From the NCBI GenBank assembly GCA_014654165.1, contig JACWDK010000005.1:1-61194 (forward strand): a stretch of 61,194 nucleotides of DNA. Direction: 5' to 3'. Below, one piece after another: positions 34,156-44,386 of the stretch. The stretch comes from Pelagibacterales bacterium SAG-MED13 (lineage in GTDB: Bacteria; Pseudomonadota; Alphaproteobacteria; Pelagibacterales; Pelagibacteraceae). Every line of letters starts with the position of its first letter. Position 1 is the first letter of the stretch. The position numbers were made by a program, and so were the translations under genes. The notes under the pieces are model-generated. The model worked only from the letters and a program-made list of their open reading frames with translations, searched no databases and was not told the DNA's origin.

Positions 34156-35069
34156 AATTAGATTTTTTTAATCAAATTAGGATACTAGATGGAGGTATGG
34201 GTCAGCAGCTTTTAGCAAATGGTCTAATCTCAAAAGGAACTCTTTGGTCAACTAGTGCGATTTTAAATGAAAAATTTCATAATTTAGTAACAGATATACA
34301 CTTATCTTTCATAAATGCTGGAGCTGAAGTAATTGTAACAAATACTTTTTCGTCAAGAAAATTGAGGTTAATCCAGAATAAAGTAGACCAACATTTTCGG
34401 TATGTTAATGAAAAAGCCTGTTTGCTTTCAATTAAAGCTAAAGAAATTTCAAAAAAAAATATCTTAATAGCCGGAAGTTTACCAAGTCAAACCGATACAT
34501 ATGTTGAAGATAAAAGAAGTAGTAAGAATATTGAATTAGATTTTTATGAACAAGCAGAAGTTATTGCTCCATATGTAGATTTTTTCTATTTAGATGTAGT
34601 TTCAAGTGGAAGAGAAATAGATATAGCTTCTAATGTGGCTGTAAAATTTAATAAACCAGTTTTAGTGGGAGTTCATTTAAAAAAGAATGGGTATTTACCA
34701 ACTGGAGAGACTTTAACTGATGTATTTCAGAAATATAAAAATAATAATTGGATAGGGTTAATTGGAGCATGTGTATCTCCAGAAATAGCCCAAAATAGTT
34801 CCACAGAGATTGGTAGCCTAGACATTCCATTTGGATTTAAAGCTAATCTATGGAAAGTAGAAGAACCAACACCTGTAAAAACTTTTAATAGAGCTAAACC
34901 AGAAGAGATTGGAACTAATCCAAATATAGCGTTGGGGAAAAGAGAGGATATATCAGGAAAATTATTTTACAATTTTTATCAAAAATTAGTGAAAAATGGA
35001 GCCACAATCTTAGGTGGATGTTGTGAGACTACTCCAGAGCATATAAGAGAAATTTCAAGACTCAAGTAA
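34152..35069 (+). CDS. Homocysteine S-methyltransferase family protein
   Basis: A 305-aa zinc methyltransferase: LDGGMGQQL start, NTFSSRKLRL, zinc Cys in GLIGACVSP (about 215) and GGCCETTPEHI (about 288-298). It transfers methyl from S-methylmethionine, betaine or another donor to homocysteine to form methionine. Translationally coupled to the oxygenase upstream. Its stop overlaps the convergent EamA gene by 15 bp. The donor cannot be decided here. Confidence 0.85.
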   Translation: MKLDFFNQIRILDGGMGQQLLANGLISKGTLWSTSAILNEKFHNLVTDIHLSFINAGAEVIVTNTFSSRKLRLIQNKVDQHFRYVNEKACLLSIKAKEISKKNILIAGSLPSQTDTYVEDKRSSKNIELDFYEQAEVIAPYVDFFYLDVVSSGREIDIASNVAVKFNKPVLVGVHLKKNGYLPTGETLTDVFQKYKNNNWIGLIGACVSPEIAQNSSTEIGSLDIPFGFKANLWKVEEPTPVKTFNRAKPEEIGTNPNIALGKREDISGKLFYNFYQKLVKNGATILGGCCETTPEHIREISRLK

Positions 35070-35948
35070 TTTTTTATTGTCAGCTTTTCTTACAAAATAA
35101 ATTCCTATAGAAACTGCAATTAATGAAATTAAAACTTTAGTTGTAATAAGTTCTTTTAAGAATATGTAACTTAATATAGTTCCAAAGATAGGAATAAGGT
35201 AAGAGACTTGTGATTGAAAGATAAGTCCGTTATGAATTAAAATTCTAAATCTCAATAACCAGGCAATGCCAGTCGATACTAATCCGAGATAAATAACAGA
35301 AATAGTTGAATCTAATCTTGGAACAACTTTCCAAGGTTGTTCTAATAAAATCATTAGCGGCATCAAAATTATAGTTGCCCAAATTAGAATTGAACCAGTA
35401 ACATTTTCATTCTTTTTTTTACTTATCTTTAAAGTTAAAACACCTCCAACAACATAACAAGTTGAGCCTAATAGTATTAATAATGCCGATATAAAGTTAT
35501 TTTCATTAATTAATAAATTGTCTGAAAATAAATAAAGTATTCCGGAGAAACCAATCAGAATTCCAAATGTTTTGATAAAATTAAATTTTTCATTTTTTGT
35601 ATAAAAATGACCTAACACAGTTGAACTTAATGGAGTAGTAGACATTAAAATAGCTGCCAAGTTACTTTGAACAGATTGTACTCCGTAAGCTATTAAGAAA
35701 AATGGTACGACAAGATTTATAAATCCAATCATTGCAAACCAATGCCAATCTTTGGAAAAAGCTTCGATCTTAATATTTTTATAATAACACAATAATAAAA
35801 CTGGTATTGCTCCAAAAAAAACTCTTAAAAATGCAATTGTTATTGCTCCAAAAGAATAAGTTGCGATTTTAATATTAAAGAATGCTGAGGCCCAAATTAA
35901 TGCAAGAAATATCAATAATAAATAATCAATTAACTTCGGTTGTTTCAT
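35055..35948 (-). CDS. EamA/DMT family transporter
   Basis: A 297-aa protein with ten TM segments in two EamA repeats: FLALIWASAFFNIKIA in repeat 1 and IYLGLVSTGIAWLLRFRIL in repeat 2. Probably a metabolite exporter. The 5' end overlaps the ybaK-like gene by 4 bp, so the two are co-transcribed. Confidence 0.85.
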   Translation of the reverse strand: MKQPKLIDYLLLIFLALIWASAFFNIKIATYSFGAITIAFLRVFFGAIPVLLLCYYKNIKIEAFSKDWHWFAMIGFINLVVPFFLIAYGVQSVQSNLAAILMSTTPLSSTVLGHFYTKNEKFNFIKTFGILIGFSGILYLFSDNLLINENNFISALLILLGSTCYVVGGVLTLKISKKKNENVTGSILIWATIILMPLMILLEQPWKVVPRLDSTISVIYLGLVSTGIAWLLRFRILIHNGLIFQSQVSYLIPIFGTILSYIFLKELITTKVLISLIAVSIGIYFVRKADNKKLLES

Positions 35949-36424
35949 TCTGTTATATCTTTAATTGATCCACCAGTAATTTTTTGTAAGTCTATAAAAC
36001 TAATTTTGAATACACAATTTGGGTGTCCCGCAGCAGCAAATAAATAACTAAATCTTTCTAATGAACTATCTATAAAGATTCTAACTTTGTTTACATGGCC
36101 TATTGGAGAAACACCCCCTATTGTATAACCAGTGATATTTTTAACTTCTTGAACTAATGCCATTGAAACGTCTTTACAGTTTAATTTTTTTTTAATTTTA
36201 TATAATGAAACCTTTCTATCTCCTGCAACCAAACATAAAATAAAATTACTCTCAGTTCTAAAAAGTAAACTTTTAACTATAGCTCCTACTTCACAACCTA
36301 AGGATGTAGCAGCCTCAATTGCAGTTCTTGCAGAAGTTTTTAAAATAATTACTTTTTGTTTTGGATCAAACTCTTTAAGTATCCTCTCTACTCTTAAAAC
36401 TGGTTCTTTATTTAATAAACTCAT
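35945..36424 (-). CDS. YbaK/EbsC (aminoacyl-tRNA deacylase-like) protein
   Basis: A 159-aa INS-superfamily domain: RTAIEAATSLGCEVGAIVKSLLFR, VAGDRKVSLYKIKKKL, GYTIGGVSPIGH and YLFAAAGHPNCVFKI. Relatives hydrolyse mischarged tRNAs (YbaK on Cys-tRNA-Pro, ProXp forms). Overlaps the downstream EamA gene by 4 bp. Specificity not assigned. Confidence 0.85.
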   Translation of the reverse strand: MSLLNKEPVLRVERILKEFDPKQKVIILKTSARTAIEAATSLGCEVGAIVKSLLFRTESNFILCLVAGDRKVSLYKIKKKLNCKDVSMALVQEVKNITGYTIGGVSPIGHVNKVRIFIDSSLERFSYLFAAAGHPNCVFKISFIDLQKITGGSIKDITE

Positions 36425-36565
36425 TATTCAACTTCTAATTGTTAGTTTTTTTTCATATTTGATTATACACTCATGTGAAAAGTGCATAGGTGTTATTAAG
36501 TAAAAGTACATTATTTAACAATCTTTATTTGGTATCACATGCTTCAGAATTATAAAGGAGATTAC

Positions 36566-37972
36566 ATGAGCGCTAATGAGGTATTAAAAACTATCAAAGA
36601 TAAAGAGATTGAATACGTGGATTTAAGATTCACTGATCCAAGAGGTAAACTTCAGCACGTAACCATGGATGCTAAAATGGTTGATGATGAAATGTTAAAT
36701 GAGGGTATCTTCTTCGATGGTTCCTCAATTGCTGGATGGAAAGCTATCAATGAATCAGACATGATACTTAAACCTGATTTAAGCAGAGCAATTGTTGATC
36801 CTTTTACATCTCATAATACACTTAATCTTTTTTGTGATATCTTAGACGCAATTAAAAAAGATCCGTATGAAAGAGATCCTAGAGGCACTGCTAAAAAAGC
36901 TGAGGCGTATTTGAAAAGTACTGGTATTGGCGATAAAGCATTTTTTGGACCGGAGGCTGAATTTTTTGTATTCGACGATGTAAGGTTTAAAAATGATATG
37001 AACGAAACTGGTTTTAAAATTGACAGTAAAGAAGGTCCATATAATTCTGGAAGAGAATATGAAAACGGAAATATGGGTCATAGGCCAGGGATTAAAGGTG
37101 GTTACTTTCCAGTTCCACCTGTTGATAGCGAACAAGATATGAGAAGTGAATATTTAAAGGCTATGAAGGAGATGGGTATTAAAGTTGAAAAACACCACCA
37201 TGAAGTTGCTCCAAGTCAACATGAGCTAGGTATGTATTTTGGTACCCTAGTAGATCAAGCTGATAATTTACAATTATATAAGTATGCAGTTCATATGGTT
37301 TCACATTCTTTTGGTAAGACTGCAACCTTTATGCCAAAACCTGTTAAAGGTGATAACGGCTCAGGTATGCACGTGCATCAATCAATTTGGAAAGAAGATA
37401 CAGCTTTATTTGCAGGAGATAAATATGCAGGTTTATCTGACACTGCTTTACATTATATAGGTGGAATTTTAAAACATGCTAAAGCAATAAACGCATTTTC
37501 AAATGCTACAACAAATAGTTACAAAAGATTAATACCAGGGTTTGAAGCTCCAGTTTTGTTAGCTTACTCTGCAAGAAATAGATCTGCTTCTTGTAGAATT
37601 CCAATAACTTTAAGCAAAAAAGCTGCAAGATGCGAAATTAGATTTGGTGATGCAGCAGGCAATCCGTATTTAACTTTTGCTGCTATGTTAATGGCTGGCT
37701 TAGATGGAATTAAAAATAAAATTGATCCAGGTAAATCATTTGATAAAGATCTTTATGCATTATCAGAGGATGAAGTTAAAAAAATTCCAACTGTTTGTGG
37801 ATCATTAAGAGAAGCCATGGAAAGTTTAGACAAAGATAGAGATTTTTTAAAACAAGGAAATGTTTTCACTGATGATCAAATAGACGCATATATAGCTTTA
37901 AAATTTGAGGAAATACATAATTTCGAGCATACTCCTCATCCAATTGAGTTCGAGATGTATTACAGTTGTTAA
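36566..37972 (+). CDS. glnA: Glutamine synthetase, type I
   Basis: A 468-aa enzyme from ATG 36566, which follows AAAGGAG at about 6 nt. An upstream in-frame ATG (36539) lacks an RBS. Motifs: [29 protein letters not shown] metal site, [18 protein letters not shown] and the adenylylation Tyr in [10 protein letters not shown] near 395. It fixes ammonium into glutamine in the cytoplasm. Length and the Tyr loop fit the adenylylated GSI-beta type. No nearby nitrogen regulatory genes and no recognisable riboswitch upstream. Confidence 0.95.
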   Translation: MSANEVLKTIKDKEIEYVDLRFTDPRGKLQHVTMDAKMVDDEMLNEGIFFDGSSIAGWKAINESDMILKPDLSRAIVDPFTSHNTLNLFCDILDAIKKDPYERDPRGTAKKAEAYLKSTGIGDKAFFGPEAEFFVFDDVRFKNDMNETGFKIDSKEGPYNSGREYENGNMGHRPGIKGGYFPVPPVDSEQDMRSEYLKAMKEMGIKVEKHHHEVAPSQHELGMYFGTLVDQADNLQLYKYAVHMVSHSFGKTATFMPKPVKGDNGSGMHVHQSIWKEDTALFAGDKYAGLSDTALHYIGGILKHAKAINAFSNATTNSYKRLIPGFEAPVLLAYSARNRSASCRIPITLSKKAARCEIRFGDAAGNPYLTFAAMLMAGLDGIKNKIDPGKSFDKDLYALSEDEVKKIPTVCGSLREAMESLDKDRDFLKQGNVFTDDQIDAYIALKFEEIHNFEHTPHPIEFEMYYSC

Positions 37973-37975
37973 ATA

Positions 37976-38146
37976 TTACTGTCTAGTTTTAGCAATTTTA
38001 TTTTTGCCAGTACCTTTTTTAACAATGTAATCTTGGGTTCCATTTGCACCAGTATCTACAGATTTAATAAGAGATCTTATAAAAGATTTTCTTTTCTCTT
38101 TTCTGTCTTCACTATTTAGCAAATTTCTAAATTCAAAAACGTTCAT
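37976..38146 (-). CDS. Small basic ORF of 56 aa, unknown function
   Basis: Starts ATG 38146 (MNVFEFRNLLNSEDRKEKRK) and ends QTAA-like at 37976 with TKTRQ-type basic tail (IAKTRQ). Lys/Arg-rich with an Asp-Thr-Gly-Ala-Asn-Gly-Thr turn in the middle. It fills the gap between convergent glnA and the suf operon, running in the suf direction. No family recognised. The clean codon structure across most of the gap is the evidence for coding. Confidence 0.5.
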   Translation of the reverse strand: MNVFEFRNLLNSEDRKEKRKSFIRSLIKSVDTGANGTQDYIVKKGTGKNKIAKTRQ

Positions 38147-38203
38147 AAACAATTTATATCATATCTATGCAATTTTTGCAATACTGATATGTTCAAAGTG
38201 GGA

Positions 38204-38536
38204 TCATACTTTAAAGGATTCTCCACAACCGCATCGTTCAGTTTCATTTGGATTATTAAAGACAAATGTTGAGGAAAAGTCCTCTTTTTTATAATCCATT
38301 TCTGTACCTAAAAGATACATAACTGCGGCTGAGTCGATGAAAACTTTAACACCTTTGTCCTCTATTACTTCATCATTTGGGTTAATCTCTTTTGAATACT
38401 CCATAACATAAGACATCCCAGCACAACCGCCTGACTTCACTGAAACTCTAACGCCTATGGCATTTTTTTCAGCACTTGACATTATATCTTTTATTCTTGA
38501 AGCAGCATTATCACTTAATTTAATTATTTGATCCAT
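38204..38536 (-). CDS. Iron-sulfur assembly A-type carrier (SufA/IscA/ErpA-like)
   Basis: A 110-aa HesB/IscA protein with the three conserved cysteines in SGGCAGMSYVMEY (about 37) and the C-terminal RCGCGESF. It carries Fe-S clusters from the SUF scaffold to apoproteins. Last gene of the suf operon. It starts where sufT ends (shared base). Confidence 0.92.
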   Translation of the reverse strand: MDQIIKLSDNAASRIKDIMSSAEKNAIGVRVSVKSGGCAGMSYVMEYSKEINPNDEVIEDKGVKVFIDSAAVMYLLGTEMDYKKEDFSSTFVFNNPNETERCGCGESFKV

Positions 38537-38832
38537 TATAGATTTAACTCCAATTTAGCGGCATCTGACATCATATCTTTTGTCCAAGGTGGATCCCAAA
38601 CTAACTCAAGGTTCACATCATCTATTTCTTCTACTTGCATTGCACCATCTTTTACCTCTTTTGGTAAGCTTTCTGCAACGGGACAATTAGGTGTGGTTAA
38701 AGTCATCTTTATTTCGGCCTTTCGACCGTCTACTTTAATGTCGTAAATTAACCCTAACTCATAAATATTTACTGGTACTTCAGGATCATAAATTTTTTTA
38801 ATTTCTTGAATAATCTTATCTTTAACTTCCAT
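38536..38832 (-). CDS. sufT: SUF system protein SufT (MIP18/DUF59)
   Basis: A 98-aa DUF59 domain: IYDPEVPVNIYELGLIYDI, MTLTTPNCPVAESL with the conserved Cys, and a DDVNLELVWDPPWTKDMMSDAAKLELNL ending. It takes part in Fe-S maturation downstream of the scaffold. Between sufU and sufA, with 1-bp and 6-bp junctions. Confidence 0.9.
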   Translation of the reverse strand: MEVKDKIIQEIKKIYDPEVPVNIYELGLIYDIKVDGRKAEIKMTLTTPNCPVAESLPKEVKDGAMQVEEIDDVNLELVWDPPWTKDMMSDAAKLELNL

Positions 38833-38838
38833 AATGTT

Positions 38839-39303
38839 TTAGCTTTCCGTACTAACTTCTTTTCCCTCATTTTCCATAGCCGAGACTAAAGTATGCCATG
38901 ATAATGTAGCACATTTAACTCTCATTGGGTACTGCTTAACTCCAGATAAACACATTAACTTAGTTTTATCATCTTCTTTTAATATATTAGATTTTAGTTC
39001 AGGATTTTCTTTTATCATTCCTAAAAAATCTTCAATAATTTCTTTTGCCTCATTGTCGCTTTTGCCTTTTATTAAATCAGTCATAATTGAGGCTGAGGCC
39101 ATTGAAATTGCACATCCACTCCCCTCAAATGATATGTCTTCAACTTTTCTTTGGTTATTAAGCTTTAAATACACGTGTACATTATCACCACATAAAGGAT
39201 TATTTCCTTTTGCATCTTTATTAAAGTTTTCTGGTTTTCCTAAATTTCTTGGATTCTTGCCGTGCTCTAAAATTATTTCTTGATAAAGTTCTTTTAGGTT
39301 CAT
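38839..39303 (-). CDS. sufU: SUF Fe-S assembly protein SufU (NifU-like)
   Basis: A 154-aa IscU-fold protein: ELYQEIILEHGKNPRN start, zinc or cluster ligands in NPLCGDNVHVYL, GSGCAISMASASIMTDL and PMRVKCATLSWHTL. The roughly 20-residue insert before the last Cys marks SufU instead of IscU. It accepts or relays sulfur from SufS. 4-bp overlap with sufS. Confidence 0.93.
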   Translation of the reverse strand: MNLKELYQEIILEHGKNPRNLGKPENFNKDAKGNNPLCGDNVHVYLKLNNQRKVEDISFEGSGCAISMASASIMTDLIKGKSDNEAKEIIEDFLGMIKENPELKSNILKEDDKTKLMCLSGVKQYPMRVKCATLSWHTLVSAMENEGKEVSTES

Positions 39304-40520
39304 TTTAAATCAAAAATTTTTTTACAGTTATTAATTCCCTCGTTTAATTTATCTAAATCTTCCTTAGTATTGTAAACTCCTAAAGATGCTCTTGCACTAG
39401 CAGGTATACCTAATTTATCATGAAGTATTTGACAACAATGATGGCCAGCTCTTATTGCAACTCCTGTTTCATCTAAAATTGTAGCAATATCATGTGGATG
39501 AATACCTTTTATAGTAAATGATAACACGCCACCACGTTCTTTTGGACTGCCAATTAATTCTACAGAATTATTTTTTTTTAAAATCTCTTGACCATACTCT
39601 ATTAATTTTTTTTCATGACTTATAATATTTTCAATTCCAATACTTTCTAGAAACTTAATTGACTGATCAAAAGCTATAACTTGGGCAGTTGCCATTGTTC
39701 CAGCTTCATATTTATTTGGAAGATCTCCATATGATATTCCATCTTTTTTAACATCATTAATCATCCCACCTCCACCTTGGTATGGTGGAAGTTGTTCAAG
39801 CCATTTCTTCTTACCATATAAAACCCCAAGTCCTGTAGGTCCATACATTTTATGACAAGAGATTGCATAAAAGTCACAATCTAGATCTTGCATATCTAAC
39901 TTTAGATGAGGTCCTCCTTGACATCCATCTACTACAACAATTATTCCCTTTGAATGGGCTAATTGAGTTATTTCTTTAATAGGAAGAATTGCACCAGTTA
40001 CATTTGATAAGTGTGTAATTGCAATTACTTTTGTTTTACTTGTTATTTCTTTTTCTATATTTTCAATTGGTATTTCTCCATCTTCATTGATTTCAGCGAA
40101 CTTTATTTTTACATTCTTGGATTTTCTTAAAAAATGCCAAGGAACATAATTAGAGTGATGTTCTAATTCAGTAATGAGAATTTCATCATTCGGTTCTATT
40201 ATAGTTTGACCCAGAGTATTTGCTACCAAATTTAATGCTTCAGTGGCTCCCTTAGTAAATATTATTTCATTTTTATCTTTTGCATTTATATATCTTTGAA
40301 CAGAAGTTCTTGTATTTTCATATAAGTTTGTTGCAGCTACTGCTAAATAATGCAAACTTCTTCCCACATTAGAGAACTGCTTAGAATAAAATTCATTGAT
40401 CCGGTCTAAAACAACTTTCGGTTTTTGTGAAGAATTTGCGCTATCTAAATAAACCAAATCATTATTCTGGATTTTTTCATCAAAAATAGGAAATTCCTTC
40501 TTAATTTTATCTATATTCAT
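39300..40520 (-). CDS. sufS: Cysteine desulfurase SufS
   Basis: A 406-aa group II class V aminotransferase: LVYLDSANSSQKPK, PLP Lys in AISCHKMYGPTGLGVLYGK (about 226), and the active-site Cys in IRAGHHCCQILHDKLG near 361-362. It removes sulfur from cysteine for cluster assembly. Overlaps sufD upstream and sufU downstream by 4 bp each. Confidence 0.95.
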   Translation of the reverse strand: MNIDKIKKEFPIFDEKIQNNDLVYLDSANSSQKPKVVLDRINEFYSKQFSNVGRSLHYLAVAATNLYENTRTSVQRYINAKDKNEIIFTKGATEALNLVANTLGQTIIEPNDEILITELEHHSNYVPWHFLRKSKNVKIKFAEINEDGEIPIENIEKEITSKTKVIAITHLSNVTGAILPIKEITQLAHSKGIIVVVDGCQGGPHLKLDMQDLDCDFYAISCHKMYGPTGLGVLYGKKKWLEQLPPYQGGGGMINDVKKDGISYGDLPNKYEAGTMATAQVIAFDQSIKFLESIGIENIISHEKKLIEYGQEILKKNNSVELIGSPKERGGVLSFTIKGIHPHDIATILDETGVAIRAGHHCCQILHDKLGIPASARASLGVYNTKEDLDKLNEGINNCKKIFDLK

Positions 40521-41764
40521 TCTTTAAATCCAATCGTATTTTTTATTAAGTTTTTAATTTCAGGATCTGTAATTTTTTCTATCACGTCTAACAAAAATCC
40601 ATTTATCAAAAGTTCTTTTGATTGTTTATAGTTTAGTCCTCTAGACATTAAGTAAAAAATCGAATTTTCATCAAGACTACCTGAAGAAGACCCATGAGAA
40701 CACTTAACATCATCAGCATAAATTTCTAGTTCAGGCTTAGCATTAAATTCAGATGTTTCATCTAATAAGATTGCTTTACTTAATTGATAACCATCTGTTT
40801 TTTGTGCTTCAGAATTAACAAATATTTTTCCTTGGTAAATTGATTTAGAGTCTTTTCCTAAGACACTTTTTATCAATTGATAACTTTTAGTATTCTCAGT
40901 TAAATGATTTATGGTTGTTCTGATTTCATGATGTTGCTTATCCATCAAAGAAAAAATACCATTTACAAAAGCTGAGGAATATTCTCCATTAAGATTACAA
41001 TTAATTTCATTTTTAAAAAAATTTGAGCCAGAGGATAAAATGAATGTTTCGGAAATACTGTTTTCATCTTGATCTATATTGTTAAAAGAATACTTGATAT
41101 TTTGGTTTAAAGTTTTATCAACTTTATAATTTTTTAATATAGCATCTTTTTTTAAATCAAAATTATAAAAAATATTAATAAAATTTTTTTCATTATTATC
41201 ATAAAAAAAATCAATTAATCTCAAGGAGCTATTTTGCTCCAATTCAAATTCTAATCTTAGATTTATATTTTTTGATTTAATTTCATTGTTATTTGTGTGA
41301 TAGACTATAAGAGGTTTTTTTAATGAATAATCTTTCTTTATTAAGATTTTGTAACTTTTATTTGTAAATGCTTTATTTAAATCAATTAAAGAATTATTAT
41401 TCTTTAATAAATTATCTAGTTTACAATCTTCATTAATTTCTATCTGAGTTTTATCCTCATAACTAAAGTCAATTTTTTCTACTCTTCCATTTATGAAAAA
41501 AATTTTATTATGCTCCAATCCATCTATTAAAATAGATGTATCAATCTTGTTAGAAGAGGAATGGTCGTTATAAAAACTAAGCTGACCAATATTTTTTTGG
41601 ATAATCTGACTTAAGTCTGAAAACTTCCAATTTTCAAGTTTTCTATTTGGAAAGCCCTGTTTTATAAATCTATTCAAATGTTCTTTTTTTAATTTAATAT
41701 CCCCATCAGAAAAACTTGAATTTTTTATAATTTTATCAAAATCTATTTTAATTTGGTCGGTCAT
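40517..41764 (-). CDS. sufD: Fe-S cluster assembly protein SufD
   Basis: A 415-aa SufBD-family protein. N-terminal PNRKLENWKFSDLS, then a long beta-helix, and the C-terminal AKPELEIYADDVKCSHGSSSGSLDENSIFYLMSRGL signature. It forms the SufB-C-D scaffold. One bp after sufC. Diverged in the N-terminal half, as usual for SufD. Confidence 0.92.
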   Translation of the reverse strand: MTDQIKIDFDKIIKNSSFSDGDIKLKKEHLNRFIKQGFPNRKLENWKFSDLSQIIQKNIGQLSFYNDHSSSNKIDTSILIDGLEHNKIFFINGRVEKIDFSYEDKTQIEINEDCKLDNLLKNNNSLIDLNKAFTNKSYKILIKKDYSLKKPLIVYHTNNNEIKSKNINLRLEFELEQNSSLRLIDFFYDNNEKNFINIFYNFDLKKDAILKNYKVDKTLNQNIKYSFNNIDQDENSISETFILSSGSNFFKNEINCNLNGEYSSAFVNGIFSLMDKQHHEIRTTINHLTENTKSYQLIKSVLGKDSKSIYQGKIFVNSEAQKTDGYQLSKAILLDETSEFNAKPELEIYADDVKCSHGSSSGSLDENSIFYLMSRGLNYKQSKELLINGFLLDVIEKITDPEIKNLIKNTIGFKE

Positions 41765-42499
41765 TTAATTAAATTTTTCATATCCTTTTTTCTCTAATTC
41801 CAAAGCTAACTCTGGGCCTCCAGATTTGATAATCTTTCCTCCCATTAAAACATGAACAAAATCTGGTTTTATGTATTCAAGTAATCTTTGATAGTGAGTT
41901 ATGATTAAAAAAGAGTTGTCTTTATTTCTTAAAGTGTTTACTCCATCTGAAACTATTCTCAGTGCATCAATATCTAGACCTGAGTCTGTTTCATCTAATA
42001 TTGATAGCTTAGGAGCTAACATAGACATTTGCAAAATCTCATTTTTCTTCTTTTCACCACCAGAAAAACCAACATTCAATTGTCTGTTCAATTTTTCCTC
42101 ATCAAATTTTAACTCCTTAGCTTTTTTTTTAACAAGTTTTAAAAATTCGATAGCATCTAGTTCTTTTTCACCTCTTGCTTTTCTGATAGCGTTTAAAGAG
42201 GTTTTTAAAAAAATATTTGTATTTACACCTGGAATTTCTAAAGGATATTGAAAAGCTAAAAATATCCCTTTATGTGCTCTTTCTTCTGTTTCAAGGTCAA
42301 ATAAATTCTTGTCTTCAAATAAAATTTCCCCTGAAATTTCATAGCCTTTTTTTCCTGATAAAATATTCGACAGTGTACTCTTACCAGACCCATTTGGACC
42401 CATAATAGCATGCACTTCTCCAGGTTTTATATTTAAAGATAGACCTTTTAAAATAGATTTATTTTCTATATTAGCATTTAAATTATTTATTTTTAACAT
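41765..42499 (-). CDS. sufC: Fe-S cluster assembly ATPase SufC
   Basis: A 244-aa ABC-type ATPase: Walker A GPNGSGKSTL (35-44), FQYPLEIPGV, signature NVGFSGGEKKKNEILQ, Walker B LSILDETDSGLDIDAL and ITHYQRLL. The signature and D-loop sequence are SufC-specific. It drives conformational change of SufBD. Abuts sufB (1 bp) and sufD. Confidence 0.95.
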   Translation of the reverse strand: MLKINNLNANIENKSILKGLSLNIKPGEVHAIMGPNGSGKSTLSNILSGKKGYEISGEILFEDKNLFDLETEERAHKGIFLAFQYPLEIPGVNTNIFLKTSLNAIRKARGEKELDAIEFLKLVKKKAKELKFDEEKLNRQLNVGFSGGEKKKNEILQMSMLAPKLSILDETDSGLDIDALRIVSDGVNTLRNKDNSFLIITHYQRLLEYIKPDFVHVLMGGKIIKSGGPELALELEKKGYEKFN

Positions 42500-43941
42500 T
42501 AACCAACACTCCCCTCTAAGCTAATGCCAACTAATTTTTGAGCTTCTACTGCAAATTCCATTGGTAATTGTTGAAGAACTTCTTTACAGAACCCGTTTAC
42601 AATTAAACCAACTGCTTCCTCAGGGTTTAACCCTCTTTGTTGACAATAGTGAAGTTGTTCCTCACTAATTTTTGAAGTTGTTGCTTCATGAGCTATACTT
42701 GAGTTGAAATTTTTATTTTTAATATAGGGAACTGTGTGTGCACCACATTTATTTCCCATTAATAATGAGTCGCATTGAGTATAATTACTAGAGTTTTGTG
42801 CTTTGGAATTGATATCAACTAAACCTCTATAAGTCATATCAGAGTATCCTGCACTAATCCCTTTTGAGATTATTTTACTTTTTGTGTTTTTACCTAAATG
42901 AATCATTTTAGTGCCTGTGTCAGCCTTTTGATGATTGTTCGTAATAGCTATCGAATAAAATTCTCCAACTGAATTATCACCTTTTAAAATACAACTAGGA
43001 TATTTCCACGTTATTGCTGAACCAGTTTCTACCTGTGTCCAAGAAATTTTAGAATTTTTTCCTTTGCATAACCCTCTTTTTGTAACAAAGTTATAAATTC
43101 CACCTTTTCCATTTTCATCTCCTGGATACCAGTTTTGAACTGTGGAGTATTTAATTTCAGCATCATCTAAAGCAATTAATTCTACATTTGCAGCATGTAA
43201 TTGATTTTCATCCCTCATAGGTGCAGTACAACCCTCTAAATAACTCACATAGCTTCTTTCATCAGCTATGATCAAAGTCCTCTCAAATTGCCCTGTCTCA
43301 GATGCATTTATTCTGAAATAAGTAGATAGTTCCATTGGGCACTTAATTCCTTTGGGAATATAAACAAACGATCCATCAGTAAATACTGCAGAATTAAGAG
43401 TAGCAAAAAAATGGTCGGTAGTTGGAATAACTGTACCTAAATATTTTTTTACTAAATCTGGATATTTTTGTATAGCTTCAGACATAGAACAAAAAATAAT
43501 CCCATGTTTTGTCAATTCTCCTTTAAAGGTTGTGGCGACAGAAACCGAGTCAAATACTGCATCAATTGCTATTCCATTTAATCTAGCTTGTTCTTGTAAT
43601 GGAATGCCAAGTTTTTTATATGTCTCTAAAAGTTTTGGATCAAGTTCATCAAGACTTTTTGGCTTATCCTTCATGCTTTTAGGTGCAGAGTAATAATATA
43701 AATCTTGATAATCTATCTTTGGATATTTAGGTTTTTGCCAATTAGGTTCTTCTAATTTTTTAAATCTTTCAAAAGCTTTTAATCGAAAATCTAACATCCA
43801 CTTAGGTTCTTTTTTAATATTAGATATAAATTTTATTACTTTTTCATCTAATCCTTTCGGTGCCCTAATATTTTCTATTTCAGTAGTGAAACCATATTTA
43901 TAATCTTTTAATTTTTCAATATCTTTTTCTCTAGTATCCAT
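42499..43941 (-). CDS. sufB: Fe-S cluster assembly protein SufB
   Basis: About 480 aa from ATG 43941 (MDTREKD). A TTG six codons earlier (43959) is also open but lies inside iscR. Motifs: [54 protein letters not shown] and the C-terminal [13 protein letters not shown] then [20 protein letters not shown]. Core scaffold of the SUF system. Starts one base after the iscR stop. Confidence 0.95.
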   Translation of the reverse strand: MDTREKDIEKLKDYKYGFTTEIENIRAPKGLDEKVIKFISNIKKEPKWMLDFRLKAFERFKKLEEPNWQKPKYPKIDYQDLYYYSAPKSMKDKPKSLDELDPKLLETYKKLGIPLQEQARLNGIAIDAVFDSVSVATTFKGELTKHGIIFCSMSEAIQKYPDLVKKYLGTVIPTTDHFFATLNSAVFTDGSFVYIPKGIKCPMELSTYFRINASETGQFERTLIIADERSYVSYLEGCTAPMRDENQLHAANVELIALDDAEIKYSTVQNWYPGDENGKGGIYNFVTKRGLCKGKNSKISWTQVETGSAITWKYPSCILKGDNSVGEFYSIAITNNHQKADTGTKMIHLGKNTKSKIISKGISAGYSDMTYRGLVDINSKAQNSSNYTQCDSLLMGNKCGAHTVPYIKNKNFNSSIAHEATTSKISEEQLHYCQQRGLNPEEAVGLIVNGFCKEVLQQLPMEFAVEAQKLVGISLEGSVG

Positions 43942-43942
43942 T

Positions 43943-44368
43943 TTAAATTCTTCTTTCAATATTGTCTTTAACTAAATCCTCTAAACTTTTTTCTTTAAAA
44001 AAGTTATTTATATGGTTTTCAAGTTCATCCCAAAGATTATGTGTTACACATTTGATAGATTTGCCATTACATCCTTTTTTTGATTCTTTATTACATTGAA
44101 CAGTTTTAACTTTTTCATCTACTGCCTCAAAAATATTATTTAGTTTGATCTCTTTGGCTTTTTTATTAAGAACATATCCACCTTGTGTTCCTCTAACACT
44201 TTGAACAATCTCTTTTTTTCTTAATTTTGAAAAAATTTGCTCTAAATAATCTAGGGAAATACCTTGTCTTAAAGAAATATCTCTTAGAGAAACTGGATTA
44301 ATATTGTCAAATCTCGCCAGATCTACTAAAGCCATTACCGCATATCTACCTCTAGAAGTAAGTTTCAT
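43943..44368 (-). CDS. iscR: Rrf2-family Fe-S responsive regulator IscR
   Basis: A 141-aa Rrf2 regulator: N-terminal winged helix ([27 protein letters not shown]). Cluster ligands are C92, C100, C107 and H110 (the final C-x2-H matches IscR). It heads iscR-sufBCDSU-sufT-sufA and should repress it when carrying [2Fe-2S]. A good type-1 IscR box overlaps its own promoter. The spacing of the first two Cys is longer than in E. coli (7 instead of 5). Confidence 0.92.
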   Translation of the reverse strand: MKLTSRGRYAVMALVDLARFDNINPVSLRDISLRQGISLDYLEQIFSKLRKKEIVQSVRGTQGGYVLNKKAKEIKLNNIFEAVDEKVKTVQCNKESKKGCNGKSIKCVTHNLWDELENHINNFFKEKSLEDLVKDNIERRI

Positions 44369-44386
44369 AAGTCTTTATTTCATGGG

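Noticed and set aside
34100-34160. SAM-V or other SAM riboswitch before the homocysteine methyltransferase gene
   Set aside because: The gene overlaps the upstream oxygenase by 4 bp, leaving no leader, and no such motif was seen near the RBS.
36425-36565. Glutamine-type riboswitch or known RNA motif upstream of glnA
   Set aside because: The 141-bp spacer shows no conserved aptamer core or strong helix that I can recognise, only an RBS.
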